A stretch of 64,000 nucleotides of DNA from an uncultured Clostridia bacterium (GCA_938049335.1 CALIYX010000023.1:62001-126000); one strand, 5' to 3'; positions 34,451-44,615 are shown, counted from the first letter of the stretch. Translations and numbers: made by a program. Notes: generated from the sequence alone by a model not told the origin.

Positions 34451-37057
34451 TTAGCTGATTGATTCCTTGAGTTTCATAATTATTTCTATGGCTTTTGCTG
34501 GTGTCAAATGCATGATATCAATTTCTTTTATTTTCTGAGCTAGTTCATCGTATGGACCAGGTACAAATAGTGATAATTGATCTTCGCTAACTGAAGCAGT
34601 TTTTGTTGATATTTGTATTTCGCTACCTGACTCTTCTAGCTCAGCTAACTTATTTTCGGCATTATCTAGAAGAATCTTTGGAACTCCTGCTAGCTTCGCA
34701 ACATGGATTCCGTAGCTTCGGCTTGCTGCACCAGGCACAATCTTATGTAGGAATACGATATCACCATCGTCTTCTGAAACATCTACATTAAGGTTCCTTA
34801 CGCCATCGATTTGCTCCTCTAGTGCTGTGAGCTCATGATAGTGTGTTGCAAAGAGAGTGCGTATATGAGTTTTATCATTGCAGAGGTATTCTACACAAGA
34901 CCAGGCTATTGAAAGTCCATCGTATGTGCTTGTTCCCCTACCTATCTCATCAAGTATTATAAGGCTTCTATCACTTGCGCAGTTTAGAATGTATGATAGC
35001 TCGCTCATTTCAACAAAGAATGTAGACTGACCACCTGAGAGATTATCAGATGCTCCAATTCTAGTAAATATTCTATCTACCACTCCTATCCTTGCCCTTT
35101 CACAAGGAACAAAGCAGCCGGCCTGAGCCATAAGAACTATCAAAGCATTTTGTCTCATATATGTGGATTTACCCGACATATTAGGACCTGTGATAATCAT
35201 TAAGCTAGAATCCGTGTCGTTTAGATAGGTATCATTTGATACGAACTGCTCACCGCCTTCCATTCTCTCTACGACAGGATGGCGTCCTGCTTCTATGACA
35301 AGCTCCTTACTGTTATCTACAATAGGCTTTGTATATCCATAATTTCGGCTTACAGCGGCGAAAGAACAAATTACATCTAGGATTGCGATTGCCTTTGATG
35401 TGTCCTGTATTTCTTTAATTCTGGCCTCTATTTGCGTACGTATAGAAACAAAGATTTCGTACTCAAGTTTATTTATCTTGGTTTCGGCATTAAAAACTAG
35501 ATTTTCTGTTTCTTTTAGTTCAGGAGTTATATATCTTTCGTTATTAACAAGCGTTTGTTTACGAATATAGTCTTCTGGAACTAAATCTGAATTTGCACGT
35601 GTGACATCTATATAATAACCAAATACCTTGTTATAACCTACTTTGAGAGTTTTTATTCCTGTTCTTTCTCTCTCGTGTGCTTCTAATCCTGCTATCCATG
35701 CTTTAGCATCTTTGATTGATGCTTTTAGATTATCCAAATCCTCAGAGTAACCATCGATAATAAGGCCACCCTCTTTGATTGTGAAGCCAGCGTTTTCAGA
35801 TATGGATTCAGTTATTAGATCTGCTATATCTTCTAAATTTGAAATACCGTCGTGTATATCTTTAAGAAGATTAGAACCACTGCTTGATAAGTCAGCTTTG
35901 ATATTTGGAAGGACTGCTATTGAATTTCTAAGTGCTATTAGGTCTTTGCCGTTTGCAGTCCCTGTTGCTATTCTTGCTGCTAATCTTTCAAAGTCATAGA
36001 TTTTCTTAAGCGATTCTACTAGGTCATTCTCAAGAAGCGGATCCAGGTATATTTCCTCTACTGCATCAAGTCTATCGTTGATTTTATCAGCATCATTTAG
36101 TGGTTCTCTCAGCATTTTTTTGATAAGTCTTGCACCCATGGCTGTCTTTGTCTTATCTAAAACACCTAGCAATGAACCTTTGATATTCTTATCATAGAGA
36201 GTTTCCGTTATTTCTAAATTTCGAAGACTTGCTTTATCAAGTGACATTTGGTCATTTAGCTCAAAATAAACGCAGCTTGTTATTTGGTTTAATCCTTGCC
36301 TCTGCGTTTCCATCAAATAGCTTAAAAGAGCACCTAAGTTCTTTTGGCAAAGTTCCCTATCTGCAATTCCTGAAACAAGAAATGCACCCTTGCCTATGAG
36401 TTCTTCTAGTATGTCTTTTGCTGCCTTTGATGAATAGTACTTATCGGATTTTATTTGAACATATGCACCGCTAGCATCTGCGAGTTTTTCTTTAGAAAAT
36501 AACTCCTCAAAGCCTTCATTTGCTATGATTTCCTTGCATCCAATACGACTGATTTCATTAATCATGTCGTTATATATGTCATTACCTGCAGTCATCTCAG
36601 TTGTCCTAAGCTCACCTGTTGATATATCGCAATAGGAAATTGAAATTCCAGCCTTATCGCAATATATAGCTGCTAGGTAGTTGTTTTCGTTCTCATTTAG
36701 CATCATCTGTGAGGTTAGAGTTCCTGGCGTTATAATTTTAATAACGTCGCGCTTAACTATACCCTTTGCTGTAGCTGGGTCCTCAACCTGCTCACAAATA
36801 CCTACTTTATACCCTTTATCGACTAGTTTGTGAATGTAAGTTTCTGCAGAATGAAAAGGAACTCCACACATTGGAGCACGTTCTTCTTGTCCGCAGTTCT
36901 TACCTGTTAGTGCAATTTCGAGCACCCTCGAAGCCTCGAGAGCGTCATCGTAAAACATCTCATAAAAATCGCCAACTCTATAAAAAAGTATACAATCCTT
37001 ATAATTATCCTTTATTTGAAAATATTGCTCCATCATCGGAGATAGTTTCTTCGGCAT
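34451..37057 (-). CDS. mutS: DNA mismatch recognition ATPase MutS
   Basis: 868 residues. The mismatch-reading motif is near the start (YRVGDFYEMFYDDA, F and E contact the mismatch). Walker A TGPNMSGKSTYMRQ near residue 620, LIILDEIGRGTSTYDG and the ATHYHEL switch are intact. Dimers recognise mismatches and recruit MutL, the next gene. Starts a mutS-mutL-miaA-recombinase-ynbB-VTT run. Confidence 0.98.
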   Translation of the reverse strand: MPKKLSPMMEQYFQIKDNYKDCILFYRVGDFYEMFYDDALEASRVLEIALTGKNCGQEERAPMCGVPFHSAETYIHKLVDKGYKVGICEQVEDPATAKGIVKRDVIKIITPGTLTSQMMLNENENNYLAAIYCDKAGISISYCDISTGELRTTEMTAGNDIYNDMINEISRIGCKEIIANEGFEELFSKEKLADASGAYVQIKSDKYYSSKAAKDILEELIGKGAFLVSGIADRELCQKNLGALLSYLMETQRQGLNQITSCVYFELNDQMSLDKASLRNLEITETLYDKNIKGSLLGVLDKTKTAMGARLIKKMLREPLNDADKINDRLDAVEEIYLDPLLENDLVESLKKIYDFERLAARIATGTANGKDLIALRNSIAVLPNIKADLSSSGSNLLKDIHDGISNLEDIADLITESISENAGFTIKEGGLIIDGYSEDLDNLKASIKDAKAWIAGLEAHERERTGIKTLKVGYNKVFGYYIDVTRANSDLVPEDYIRKQTLVNNERYITPELKETENLVFNAETKINKLEYEIFVSIRTQIEARIKEIQDTSKAIAILDVICSFAAVSRNYGYTKPIVDNSKELVIEAGRHPVVERMEGGEQFVSNDTYLNDTDSSLMIITGPNMSGKSTYMRQNALIVLMAQAGCFVPCERARIGVVDRIFTRIGASDNLSGGQSTFFVEMSELSYILNCASDRSLIILDEIGRGTSTYDGLSIAWSCVEYLCNDKTHIRTLFATHYHELTALEEQIDGVRNLNVDVSEDDGDIVFLHKIVPGAASRSYGIHVAKLAGVPKILLDNAENKLAELEESGSEIQISTKTASVSEDQLSLFVPGPYDELAQKIKEIDIMHLTPAKAIEIIMKLKESIS

Positions 37058-37089
37058 AAATTACCTTTCTCAAAATAGTCTAATAAGCA

Positions 37090-37121
37090 AATTAGGCAGC
37101 GAACCTAAGATTCGCTGCCCT
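37090..37121 (-). terminator. Hairpin after the aminotransferase gene
   Basis: Perfect 9-bp stem GGCAGCGAA (37095-37103) and TTCGCTGCC (37111-37119). On the minus strand it is followed by TAATTTGC, a weak T-tail, and lies between the aminotransferase stop and the mutS start. Confidence 0.6.
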
Positions 37122-37130
37122 CTGTAATCA

Positions 37131-38330
37131 TTATTTACCAAGCTTCTTGTTGTAAGCTTCGATACCGAGTCTGATTAGCTCAGCACCTCTTCTCATATCG
37201 TCCTTGTTTAGTACATAAGCGATACGAATTTCGTCCTTACCTAGTCCTGGTGTAGCGTAGAATCCTTCAGCTGGTGCAAACATTGTTGTCTCACCGTTAT
37301 CTTCGAACTCTTCTAGCATGAACATTAGGAAGTCCTCAACATCTTCTATTGGAAGCTTAACTGTCATGTAGAAAGCTCCGCCTGGAACCTGGCATACAGC
37401 TCCTGGAATCTTCATGATTTCTTCGTATGCAGCATCTCTTCTTCCACAGTACTCAGCCTTAACTTCATCGTAGTATGACTTTGGTAGCTTGAATAGCTCA
37501 GCTGAACCAACCTGATCTACAGTTGAAACGCAAAGTCTTGCCTGTGCAATCTTCATTACGTTGCTCATGAACTCTTCGTTCTTTGAGATAAGTAGACCTA
37601 TTCTTGCTCCACATGCAGAGAATCTCTTTGATACTGAGTCAATGATGATAACTCTGTCAGCGATTTCAGGAATCATACCAAATGATGTTACTTCACGATC
37701 ATCATATGCAAACTCTCTATATACTTCGTCTGCGATTATAAATAGGTCGTGCTCCTTAGCGATTTCGCCGATTAGCTTCATCTCTTCTAGTGTTAGAACA
37801 TTACCTGTTGGGTTACCAGGGCTGATGCAGCAAATTGCTCTTGTCTTTTCGTTGATCAAAGGTTCAATCTGCTCTCTTGTAGCGTAGGTGAATCCATCCT
37901 CAGCCTTTGTTGTGATAGGTACAACCTTACCACCAGCTGTTGTCAAGAATGAATGATAGTTTGTGTAGAATGGTTCTGCAATAAGAACTTCTTCACCTGG
38001 GTTAACAAGTGCTAGGAATGCCATTGTTAGCGCTTCAGAACCACCGTTTGTAACGATCATATCTTTTCTGTCGTAATGCATGTCGTACATCTTGAAATAA
38101 TCGATTACGGAATCCTGTAGTGAAGTCAATCCGCCAGACTCAGCGTATTTAATTACTGCCTCATCAAAGCTCTTAATTGCCTGCATAAAGCATTCTGGTG
38201 TTGCAACATCAGGTTGTCCGATGTTGAAGTGATAAACTTTCTTGCCCTGCTCTTTTACCTTAGCGGCAACAGGATTGAATTTTCTTATTGGTGAAAATTG
38301 CATATCCTGCACTCTGTTAGAAAATTTCAT
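37131..38330 (-). CDS. Class I/II pyridoxal-phosphate aminotransferase (aspartate-type)
   Basis: 399 residues. FNIGQPDVATP, the CISPGNPTGNVLTLEEM loop, IADEVYREFAYDD and the PLP lysine in DSVSKRFSACGARIG mark the AspB-like fold-type I family. Substrate specificity cannot be read; aspartate, alanine or aromatic donors are all possible. Preceded by AAAGGAGCTGTGAGTT. Flanked by a hairpin on its 3' side, so it is likely a separate unit between tlyA and mutS. Confidence 0.9.
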   Translation of the reverse strand: MKFSNRVQDMQFSPIRKFNPVAAKVKEQGKKVYHFNIGQPDVATPECFMQAIKSFDEAVIKYAESGGLTSLQDSVIDYFKMYDMHYDRKDMIVTNGGSEALTMAFLALVNPGEEVLIAEPFYTNYHSFLTTAGGKVVPITTKAEDGFTYATREQIEPLINEKTRAICCISPGNPTGNVLTLEEMKLIGEIAKEHDLFIIADEVYREFAYDDREVTSFGMIPEIADRVIIIDSVSKRFSACGARIGLLISKNEEFMSNVMKIAQARLCVSTVDQVGSAELFKLPKSYYDEVKAEYCGRRDAAYEEIMKIPGAVCQVPGGAFYMTVKLPIEDVEDFLMFMLEEFEDNGETTMFAPAEGFYATPGLGKDEIRIAYVLNKDDMRRGAELIRLGIEAYNKKLGK

Positions 38331-38363
38331 AACTCACAGCTCCTTTTAATAATATAAGATAAT

Positions 38364-39176
38364 TTATACCAACTCTGCATGAGAGATTTGGACTACTTCT
38401 GAGACATTAAAACTGTCTGTATATGACTTATTATAACCTATATTTTTCTGTTTGTTAAGATGTAAAAGATACTCTATATTGCCTTTTGCACCTGTAATTG
38501 GAGAAAATGTTAAGTTTTTGGCAATTAAATCATTTTCTTGTGCATAAGAAATTACTTTTTCTATAACTTCTTCGTGGACTTTTGTATCTCTAACAATACC
38601 ATTTTTTCCCACCTGTTCCCTTCCGGCCTCAAACTGAGGCTTAACTAGGCATAGGATTGAGCCTCCATCCTTGAGTAGTTTTGCTGCAACAGGAAAGATA
38701 AGTTTAAGTGAAATAAATGATACATCCATGCTCATAAAATCGATTTCTTCATCGACCTGAGATGGTTCAAAATATCTAAAATTGCACTTTTCTATATTTA
38801 CTACTCTGCTATCGCTTCTCAATTTCCAAGCAAGTTGACCGTATCCTACATCGATAGCATAAACCTTGCTAGCACCATTCATAAGCATACAGTCAGTAAA
38901 TCCACCTGTCGATGCACCAATATCCATGCAAATCTTATCTTTAAGATCTATACCAAATAAATCTATTGCTTTTTCTAGCTTAAGACCGCCTCGGCTTACA
39001 TATGGGCATAGGTCCTGCTTAACTGTGATTTCGCAATCGACATTAATAGACATTCCTGCCTTGTCACTAATTTGACCGTCAACAAAGACAAGCCCTGCCA
39101 TAATAGCAGTCTTTGCCTTTTCTCTTGATGGATAAAATCCCTTTTTTACAAGAAGTACATCAAGCCTTTCCTTCAA
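38364..39176 (-). CDS. tlyA: TlyA family rRNA 2'-O-methyltransferase
   Basis: 270 residues: an S4 RNA-binding domain at the start (about 1-60, RLDVLLVKKGFYPSREKAKTAI), then an FtsJ-like methyltransferase domain with the SAM motif DIGASTGGFTDCMLMNG and FMSMDVSFISLKLI. In mycobacteria TlyA methylates 16S and 23S rRNA and affects capreomycin sensitivity; older annotation calls it hemolysin. It overlaps dxs by 17 nt, a common Clostridia arrangement. Confidence 0.94.
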   Translation of the reverse strand: MKERLDVLLVKKGFYPSREKAKTAIMAGLVFVDGQISDKAGMSINVDCEITVKQDLCPYVSRGGLKLEKAIDLFGIDLKDKICMDIGASTGGFTDCMLMNGASKVYAIDVGYGQLAWKLRSDSRVVNIEKCNFRYFEPSQVDEEIDFMSMDVSFISLKLIFPVAAKLLKDGGSILCLVKPQFEAGREQVGKNGIVRDTKVHEEVIEKVISYAQENDLIAKNLTFSPITGAKGNIEYLLHLNKQKNIGYNKSYTDSFNVSEVVQISHAELV

Positions 39177-41004
39177 GTTCTCGCCTTATCCTTTCCGCTA
39201 TCGATTCAGCATCAAGCTCATATTTTTTGTATAGGTATTCGCAGTCTCCATGCTCGATAAACTTGTCAGGCCAGCCCAAATTAACAACCTTATTTGTGTA
39301 ATTTGCAGCTATATATTCACCAAAACCACCGCGAATCAAATTGTCTTCAAGTGTAAAAATAAGCTTATCCTCAGATGAAATAATGCTATCATCAAAAGGC
39401 TTTAGCACTGAGGCACTGCATACCTTCGCATATATACCATGTTCTTTTAAAATATCTGCAGCCCTAATTGCTTTATTTAGCATGTTTCCAACGGCAATGA
39501 TGCTTACATCCTTACCTTCTGAAATAATATTGTTTTTGATTTCGCCATTACCGACTATATGCTTTGTCATATCAGCGCTTCCACGCGGATATCTTATAGC
39601 AACAGGGGCATCCTTTGATACAGCATATTCGATCATTTCTTCTAACTGATTTGCATCGCAAGGTGCTAGCACTGTCATATTAGGTAGTGGAAGCAAATAC
39701 GATAAATCAAAGATACCGTGATGAGTTTCACCGTCAGCACCAACTATGCCTGCTCTATCTATTGCGAAAGTAACTGGAAGCTTCTGCAGACAGACATCTT
39801 CAATTATCTCATCATATGCTCTTTGTAAAAATGACGAATATATTGCAACTACAGGGTGCATACCGCCTAGGGCAAGTCCTGCGGCAAAGATGCATGCATG
39901 AGCTTCTGCTATGCCTACATCAAATACTCTTTTAGGATACTTCTCTCTCATCTGGTTAAGACCGGTTGCCGTACACATTGCAGCAGTAAGCGCAACGAGT
40001 TTATCGTTTTTCTCAGCAAGTTCAAACATCTTTTTCCCAAAGATTTCTGAGTAGCTAGTCTGTGACTTTGATAGAGTAGCTCCTGTCTCCTTATCAAAAG
40101 CACCTATTCCATGGAATTTATCTGGATTTTGTTCAGCCTGCTTATATCCCTTGCCCTTCTTTGTTATGAAGTGTACTAAAACAGGTCCTGGAGCATTCTT
40201 AGCTTGATTTAAGCCTCTTAAAACATCTGACATATTGTTGCCATCAAAGGGACCTAGATAAGTAATTCCTAGCTCCTCAAAGATAACTCCACCTGAGAAA
40301 ATCGCGTACTTAATAGCTCTTTTGAGACCAGCTATGCCCTTGCTTAGCGGCTTTCCTAAATCAGGAATTTTGTTTATAGCTTTCTTTATGTTGTTCTTTG
40401 TATTTTGATACTCTGAAGAGGTTCTTAGTTTACTTAGGTGCTCTGAAAGCCCACCGTTTATCTCCGATATTGACATTCCATTATCGTTTAATACGATTAT
40501 AACTTTTGACCCGAGGCTTCCAAGGTTATTGAGGGCCTCAAAAGATGGTCCTCCTGTCATTGCCCCGTCCCCAATTACTGCGATAACTTCTTCATCGCTC
40601 TTGTTAATATCTCTAGCTACTGCAAGTCCCATGGCAGCTGAAATAGAAGTACTCGAATGCCCTGTATCATAGACATCGTACTCGCTTTCGGAACGCTTTG
40701 GAAATCCAGACATTCCATCGTTTTGTCTAAGAGTACTAAACCTATCAGATCTTCCTGTTAAAATTTTATGTATGTATGATTGATGTCCGACATCCCAGAT
40801 AAGCTTATCCTTAGGAAAATCAAAGATCTTATGCAATCCGACAGTAATTTCAACAACGCCAAGATTTGAGGCAAGATGTCCTCCTGTCTTTGAAATTGTG
40901 TCTATCAAAAATGCTCTTATCCCTGTGCTTAAAAGCTCAAGGGAATTATCATCCATTGACTTTATATCCTCTGGTAGCTTGTAATCTTTAATATGATTCG
41001 ACAT
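39160..41004 (-). CDS. dxs: 1-deoxy-D-xylulose-5-phosphate synthase
   Basis: 614 residues. The thiamine diphosphate motif begins GDGAMTGG, with LNDNGMSIS; HTSVSA-type region reads DTGHSSTSISAAMGLA; GIVGADGETHHG and FTLEDN are in the transketolase C-terminal half. First step of the MEP isoprenoid pathway. Lies directly after ispA, so the operon makes and condenses isoprene units. Confidence 0.97.
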   Translation of the reverse strand: MSNHIKDYKLPEDIKSMDDNSLELLSTGIRAFLIDTISKTGGHLASNLGVVEITVGLHKIFDFPKDKLIWDVGHQSYIHKILTGRSDRFSTLRQNDGMSGFPKRSESEYDVYDTGHSSTSISAAMGLAVARDINKSDEEVIAVIGDGAMTGGPSFEALNNLGSLGSKVIIVLNDNGMSISEINGGLSEHLSKLRTSSEYQNTKNNIKKAINKIPDLGKPLSKGIAGLKRAIKYAIFSGGVIFEELGITYLGPFDGNNMSDVLRGLNQAKNAPGPVLVHFITKKGKGYKQAEQNPDKFHGIGAFDKETGATLSKSQTSYSEIFGKKMFELAEKNDKLVALTAAMCTATGLNQMREKYPKRVFDVGIAEAHACIFAAGLALGGMHPVVAIYSSFLQRAYDEIIEDVCLQKLPVTFAIDRAGIVGADGETHHGIFDLSYLLPLPNMTVLAPCDANQLEEMIEYAVSKDAPVAIRYPRGSADMTKHIVGNGEIKNNIISEGKDVSIIAVGNMLNKAIRAADILKEHGIYAKVCSASVLKPFDDSIISSEDKLIFTLEDNLIRGGFGEYIAANYTNKVVNLGWPDKFIEHGDCEYLYKKYELDAESIAERIRRELEGKA

Positions 41005-41016
41005 TTTATTCCTCGA

Positions 41017-41910
41017 TTAATCGTTTCTAGATGCTAGCTTTCTGACAAGATTACGGAAAAATTCTGCATTGTCGTAGTAAGGTGCAATCGCCTCAACTGC
41101 TTCATCAGTAAGCTCATCAAGGCGTTTAATTGAATTCTCTAGACCATTTACTGAAATATATGTTGTCTTAGCCTTAGCTGCATCTGTACCAGTATTCTTA
41201 CCTAGCATTTCAGGGTTACCCTTCACATCTAAAATATCATCGGCAATTTGGAAAGCTAGACCAAGGCACTCTGCATATTTTGTCATGTTCTTTACCATCT
41301 CATCATCAGCGTTTCCTAGGTAAAGTCCAGCTCTAACAGCAGCAGTAAGGAGTGCACCAGTTTTATTAATGTGAATATATTCTAGCATCTCATTGGTACA
41401 GTCTGTGTTTTCGTTTTCAATATCAGATGCTTGACCTGCTATCATACCTCCCACACCTGCAGCCTTTGCAATACAGTACATTGCATTTATGCGCTTCTTT
41501 AGCTCATCTGGTTTATCAAAATACATTAGAAGATTTTTATTCATAACTTCAAATGCAGTATTTAAAAGCCCGTCGCCTGCAAGTGTTGCCATTCCATCTC
41601 CATAAACCTTATGGTTTGTTGGTCTTCCCCTTCTAAGATCGTCATCATCCATAGCTGGTAGATCATCATGTATCAAAGAATATGTGTGGATGTATTCAAT
41701 CGCACATGCAAATGGTAGAGCCTCCATAGAATTTCCACCAGCAAACTCACAAGCTGCAAGTAGTAAAACAGGTCTGAGGCGCTTTCCTCCAGCAGTAAGA
41801 GAATATACCATGGACTCATATAAAGTGTTGCTCATAGCATCTACACGTGGTAGATAGTCGAGCAAATAGTCATTTACTAGCGATTTATATTCGTTATAGT
41901 CTTCTCTCAT
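41017..41910 (-). CDS. ispA: Polyprenyl (farnesyl/geranyl) diphosphate synthase
   Basis: 297 residues. The first aspartate-rich motif is DDLPAMDDDDLRRG (long bacterial form DDxxxxD) and the second QIADDILDVKG. KRLRPVLLLAA binds the homoallylic substrate. It condenses IPP with allylic diphosphates, probably to FPP; GGPP cannot be excluded. Located between xseB and dxs, 2 nt from xseB. Confidence 0.93.
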   Translation of the reverse strand: MREDYNEYKSLVNDYLLDYLPRVDAMSNTLYESMVYSLTAGGKRLRPVLLLAACEFAGGNSMEALPFACAIEYIHTYSLIHDDLPAMDDDDLRRGRPTNHKVYGDGMATLAGDGLLNTAFEVMNKNLLMYFDKPDELKKRINAMYCIAKAAGVGGMIAGQASDIENENTDCTNEMLEYIHINKTGALLTAAVRAGLYLGNADDEMVKNMTKYAECLGLAFQIADDILDVKGNPEMLGKNTGTDAAKAKTTYISVNGLENSIKRLDELTDEAVEAIAPYYDNAEFFRNLVRKLASRND

Positions 41911-41912
41911 TC

Positions 41913-42110
41913 CTACTCTCCTTGGTAAACATCAATCTTTTGCTTAGCATTATCTAAGATATCCTTACAAAGCTTATAGCATTCATTTCCTTCTTCGAAG
42001 TACTTTATTGTATCCTCTAGGGATATATCCTTTGCCTTTAGTTTCGTTGCTATATCATTAAGTTTTGCAAGAGCTTCCTCAAAACTGATATCCTGCTTAT
42101 TATCTGTCAT
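41913..42110 (-). CDS. xseB: Exodeoxyribonuclease VII small subunit
   Basis: 65 residues with the XseB pattern FEEALAKLNDIATKLKAKDISLEDTIKYFEEGNECYKLC. It forms the helical multimer that binds the large subunit XseA, encoded just upstream with an 11-nt overlap. Confidence 0.94.
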   Translation of the reverse strand: MTDNKQDISFEEALAKLNDIATKLKAKDISLEDTIKYFEEGNECYKLCKDILDNAKQKIDVYQGE

Positions 42111-43257
42111 ATTTTACGTCCTCCAATATGTCATAAATCCTGCAATTTGCACTTCCATCGGATAGATTAAGCTTGTAGCTTGCTTCAGTTTGGAGCCTGC
42201 TTACACTAGCTATCGGCATGCCGTTTTCGTCTGAAAGTATGCTATATCCTCGCTCAAGTATTGCCTTAGGATTATTTTCGCTCAGCAAAATAGCGAGCTG
42301 ATTGAGCGTATTTTCATAGCTTTGAATTTTGTTTGTCAAAATGTGAGAAATGCTGTCCTGAATATTCTTTATCCTTATCTCATCGTACATGAGTCTATTG
42401 CTCAAATTAAGGGAAATATCCTCGTGCAACTTATTGATTTTCTCATATAAAAGCTTCATGTCAGGTACTGCGAGTTCAGCAGCAGCCGTAGGCGTCTCTG
42501 CCCTTACATCGGCAACAAAATCGGCTATAGTAAAGTCAATCTCATGTCCTACTGCAGATATTACAGGTATCTTGCAGTCAAATATGCTTCTTGCTAACTC
42601 CTCACTGTTAAAAACCATTAGGTCTTCAGGGGAGCCTCCACCTCTACCGACTATCAAAAGATCTAGGTCATTACTTCTTGTATCGGAAAGGAATTTAATC
42701 ATTTGACTTATTTCTGATGGGGCTCTATCGCCCTGCACTGCGACTGGGAAAATACTGACATCTGTAAGCCTTGTTCTAGCTTGAATTATTGCTAGTATAT
42801 CCTTTACTGCAGCACCAGTTTCGGAAGTTACTATTCCGATATGCTTTGGAAATGCAGGAAGTGACTTCTTGTGCATTGGATCAAAGAGTCCTTCTTTTTC
42901 TAGTCTTGCCTTTATCTTTGCAAATTCAGCAGCTAAAGCACCCTCGCCTTCTATCTCTACGCTAGTAACATTAAGTGAGTAGTATCCACCTTTCTGGTAA
43001 ACACTTACTTGCCCAGTGAGAATTACCTCATCACCATCACTTAGCATTTCGGTGAGTAGCATTGCTCTTTGCTTCGCTAAAAAGCAGTTAATTTTACTAT
43101 TATGGTCTGAAATGCTGAAATAAACATGTCCCGTTCCGTGATATTTAATTGAGGTTATCTCTCCTTTGACTACTACATTGCAAAGAAGAGGATCTGTAGC
43201 AATGACCTTGCCTATATACTCGTTTAGCATTGAAACTGAAACAGGTTTTATCGCCAT
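42100..43257 (-). CDS. xseA: Exodeoxyribonuclease VII large subunit
   Basis: 385 residues, slightly short for the family (about 400-450), with the loss in the C-terminal coiled-coil. An OB-fold is at the start (about 1-100), followed by the catalytic domain: IGIVTSETGAAVKDI, GRGGGSPEDLMVFN, IPVISAVGHEIDFTIADFVAD and ETPTAAAEL. Degrades single-stranded DNA into oligonucleotides. Overlaps the TsaD-like gene by 10 nt. Confidence 0.95.
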   Translation of the reverse strand: MAIKPVSVSMLNEYIGKVIATDPLLCNVVVKGEITSIKYHGTGHVYFSISDHNSKINCFLAKQRAMLLTEMLSDGDEVILTGQVSVYQKGGYYSLNVTSVEIEGEGALAAEFAKIKARLEKEGLFDPMHKKSLPAFPKHIGIVTSETGAAVKDILAIIQARTRLTDVSIFPVAVQGDRAPSEISQMIKFLSDTRSNDLDLLIVGRGGGSPEDLMVFNSEELARSIFDCKIPVISAVGHEIDFTIADFVADVRAETPTAAAELAVPDMKLLYEKINKLHEDISLNLSNRLMYDEIRIKNIQDSISHILTNKIQSYENTLNQLAILLSENNPKAILERGYSILSDENGMPIASVSRLQTEASYKLNLSDGSANCRIYDILEDVKYDR

Positions 43258-44207
43258 ATTTTTTCACCTCCAAGCAAAGAAATTCCTATTGCATTATCTG
43301 ATGAAAGCATTGGCTCGCAAAATACAAAATTATGCTTTACGCCTGCTTCATCAAGCATTTTTCTCAATGTCTTGCTTGAGGATACTCCTCCTGCAAACAA
43401 GAAATCATTAATTTTATATTTGTCATATATATCTTCTAGCATATCCAAAATCGCTGAACTAATGTTAGAAAAAACAGCTAGTATAAGATGATTTATTTCA
43501 TTTTTATCTAATGCTCTTCCTTTGATGTATCTAAAAACTGCAGATTCTATTCCAGAAAGATTGATGTATCCTGATTTTGATTTTATCTTTGGAAGATTAA
43601 TTTCCTTTGATGGATTAAACTGGTTTAAGCAGTCATAAGCAATGTTATCAAGCTCTTCTCCACATGGAAAAATTAGGCCTAGCTCTGTCCCTATGCGGTC
43701 TAGTAACTGCCCGAATGAAATATCCTTTGTTCCACCTATAATGCTAAGTTTTCCATCCTCATATAGAAGAACCTCTGTAGTTCCTCCTGAAAAGTGTAAG
43801 CTTACATAGTGCTTTGACTCGTTAAGCCCAGTAAATCTAGAAGCTGCGCGTACATGTCCATCTTGGTGTGAAAATCTGTATAAAGGGCATTTAAGACTGC
43901 TAGCAAGTACGTTTGCCTGTGATACTCCAGCTAGAAATGCTGGCATGTATGATCCAGATATGTTCCTTGGCTTATCAGAGACTGATACACATGCTATATC
44001 ACATGCATCAAAGTTTCTAAACATATCATCAAAAAGAATCGGCAAATTATTGATATGCTGAAAAAGCGCTTCCTGCTGTCTTAGTCCGCGCTTTCCTTTA
44101 TCCACATTTAGCAGAATTCTCTTATCATAGACTATATCACCGTCGATATTAGTAAGCGCTATCGAAGTCTTATAATTGCTTGTATCTATGCCAAGTGAAT
44201 ACTTCAT
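43248..44207 (-). CDS. TsaD/Kae1 paralogue (peptidase M22-like, ASKHA fold)
   Basis: 319 residues. YSLGIDTSNYKTSIAL is the first phosphate loop of the ASKHA ATPase fold. HQDGH fits the HxxxH metal pair of TsaD, GGTTEVLLY the second loop, and the final SSDNAIGISLLG holds the third metal-ligand Asp. True TsaD, needed for t6A37 tRNA, is slightly longer and more conserved; this shorter form between nusB and xseA is a recurrent clostridial paralogue of unknown role. Could be non-catalytic. Confidence 0.8.
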   Translation of the reverse strand: MKYSLGIDTSNYKTSIALTNIDGDIVYDKRILLNVDKGKRGLRQQEALFQHINNLPILFDDMFRNFDACDIACVSVSDKPRNISGSYMPAFLAGVSQANVLASSLKCPLYRFSHQDGHVRAASRFTGLNESKHYVSLHFSGGTTEVLLYEDGKLSIIGGTKDISFGQLLDRIGTELGLIFPCGEELDNIAYDCLNQFNPSKEINLPKIKSKSGYINLSGIESAVFRYIKGRALDKNEINHLILAVFSNISSAILDMLEDIYDKYKINDFLFAGGVSSSKTLRKMLDEAGVKHNFVFCEPMLSSDNAIGISLLGGEKIWR

Positions 44208-44213
44208 TTAGTT

Positions 44214-44615
44214 CTAATTTTCCTTTGATCTTGAAATGGAACCTAAGATTCCATTGATGTATGAAGATGATTTTTCCTCTCCATACTTCTTTGCGAGCTC
44301 TACAGCCTCGTTAATTGAAACTGAATCAGGCATTTCGTCTAAAAAGAGAATCTCACATACAGCAAGTCTTAGAACTGCAAGATCTGTCTTTGGCATTCTA
44401 CTTACAGTCCAGTTACGACAGTTAGCGGAAATCTTCTCGTCGATTTCTGACTTCTTATTGCAAACAAGTGAGAGTAGATTTCTGCAATACTCCTCTTGTT
44501 TCCCCATCTCGAGATTTTCTAAATACTTTCCTTGTTCATCAATATCGAATTCATTATTCACATCGAGTTGATAAAGGATTTGCATGATAATCTCACGCGC
44601 ATTCTGTCTTGTCAT
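44214..44615 (-). CDS. nusB: Transcription antitermination factor NusB
   Basis: 133 residues from ATG 44615, preceded by TTAGGAGAG; the open frame extends to 44723 but that part overlaps asp23 and is Cys-rich nonsense. TRQNAREIIMQILYQLDV, LDEMPDSVSINEAVELAKKYG and YINGILGSIS are the family motifs. NusB with S10 binds boxA in rRNA leaders. The start overlaps the asp23 stop by 4 nt (ATGA). Confidence 0.95.
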   Translation of the reverse strand: MTRQNAREIIMQILYQLDVNNEFDIDEQGKYLENLEMGKQEEYCRNLLSLVCNKKSEIDEKISANCRNWTVSRMPKTDLAVLRLAVCEILFLDEMPDSVSINEAVELAKKYGEEKSSSYINGILGSISRSKEN

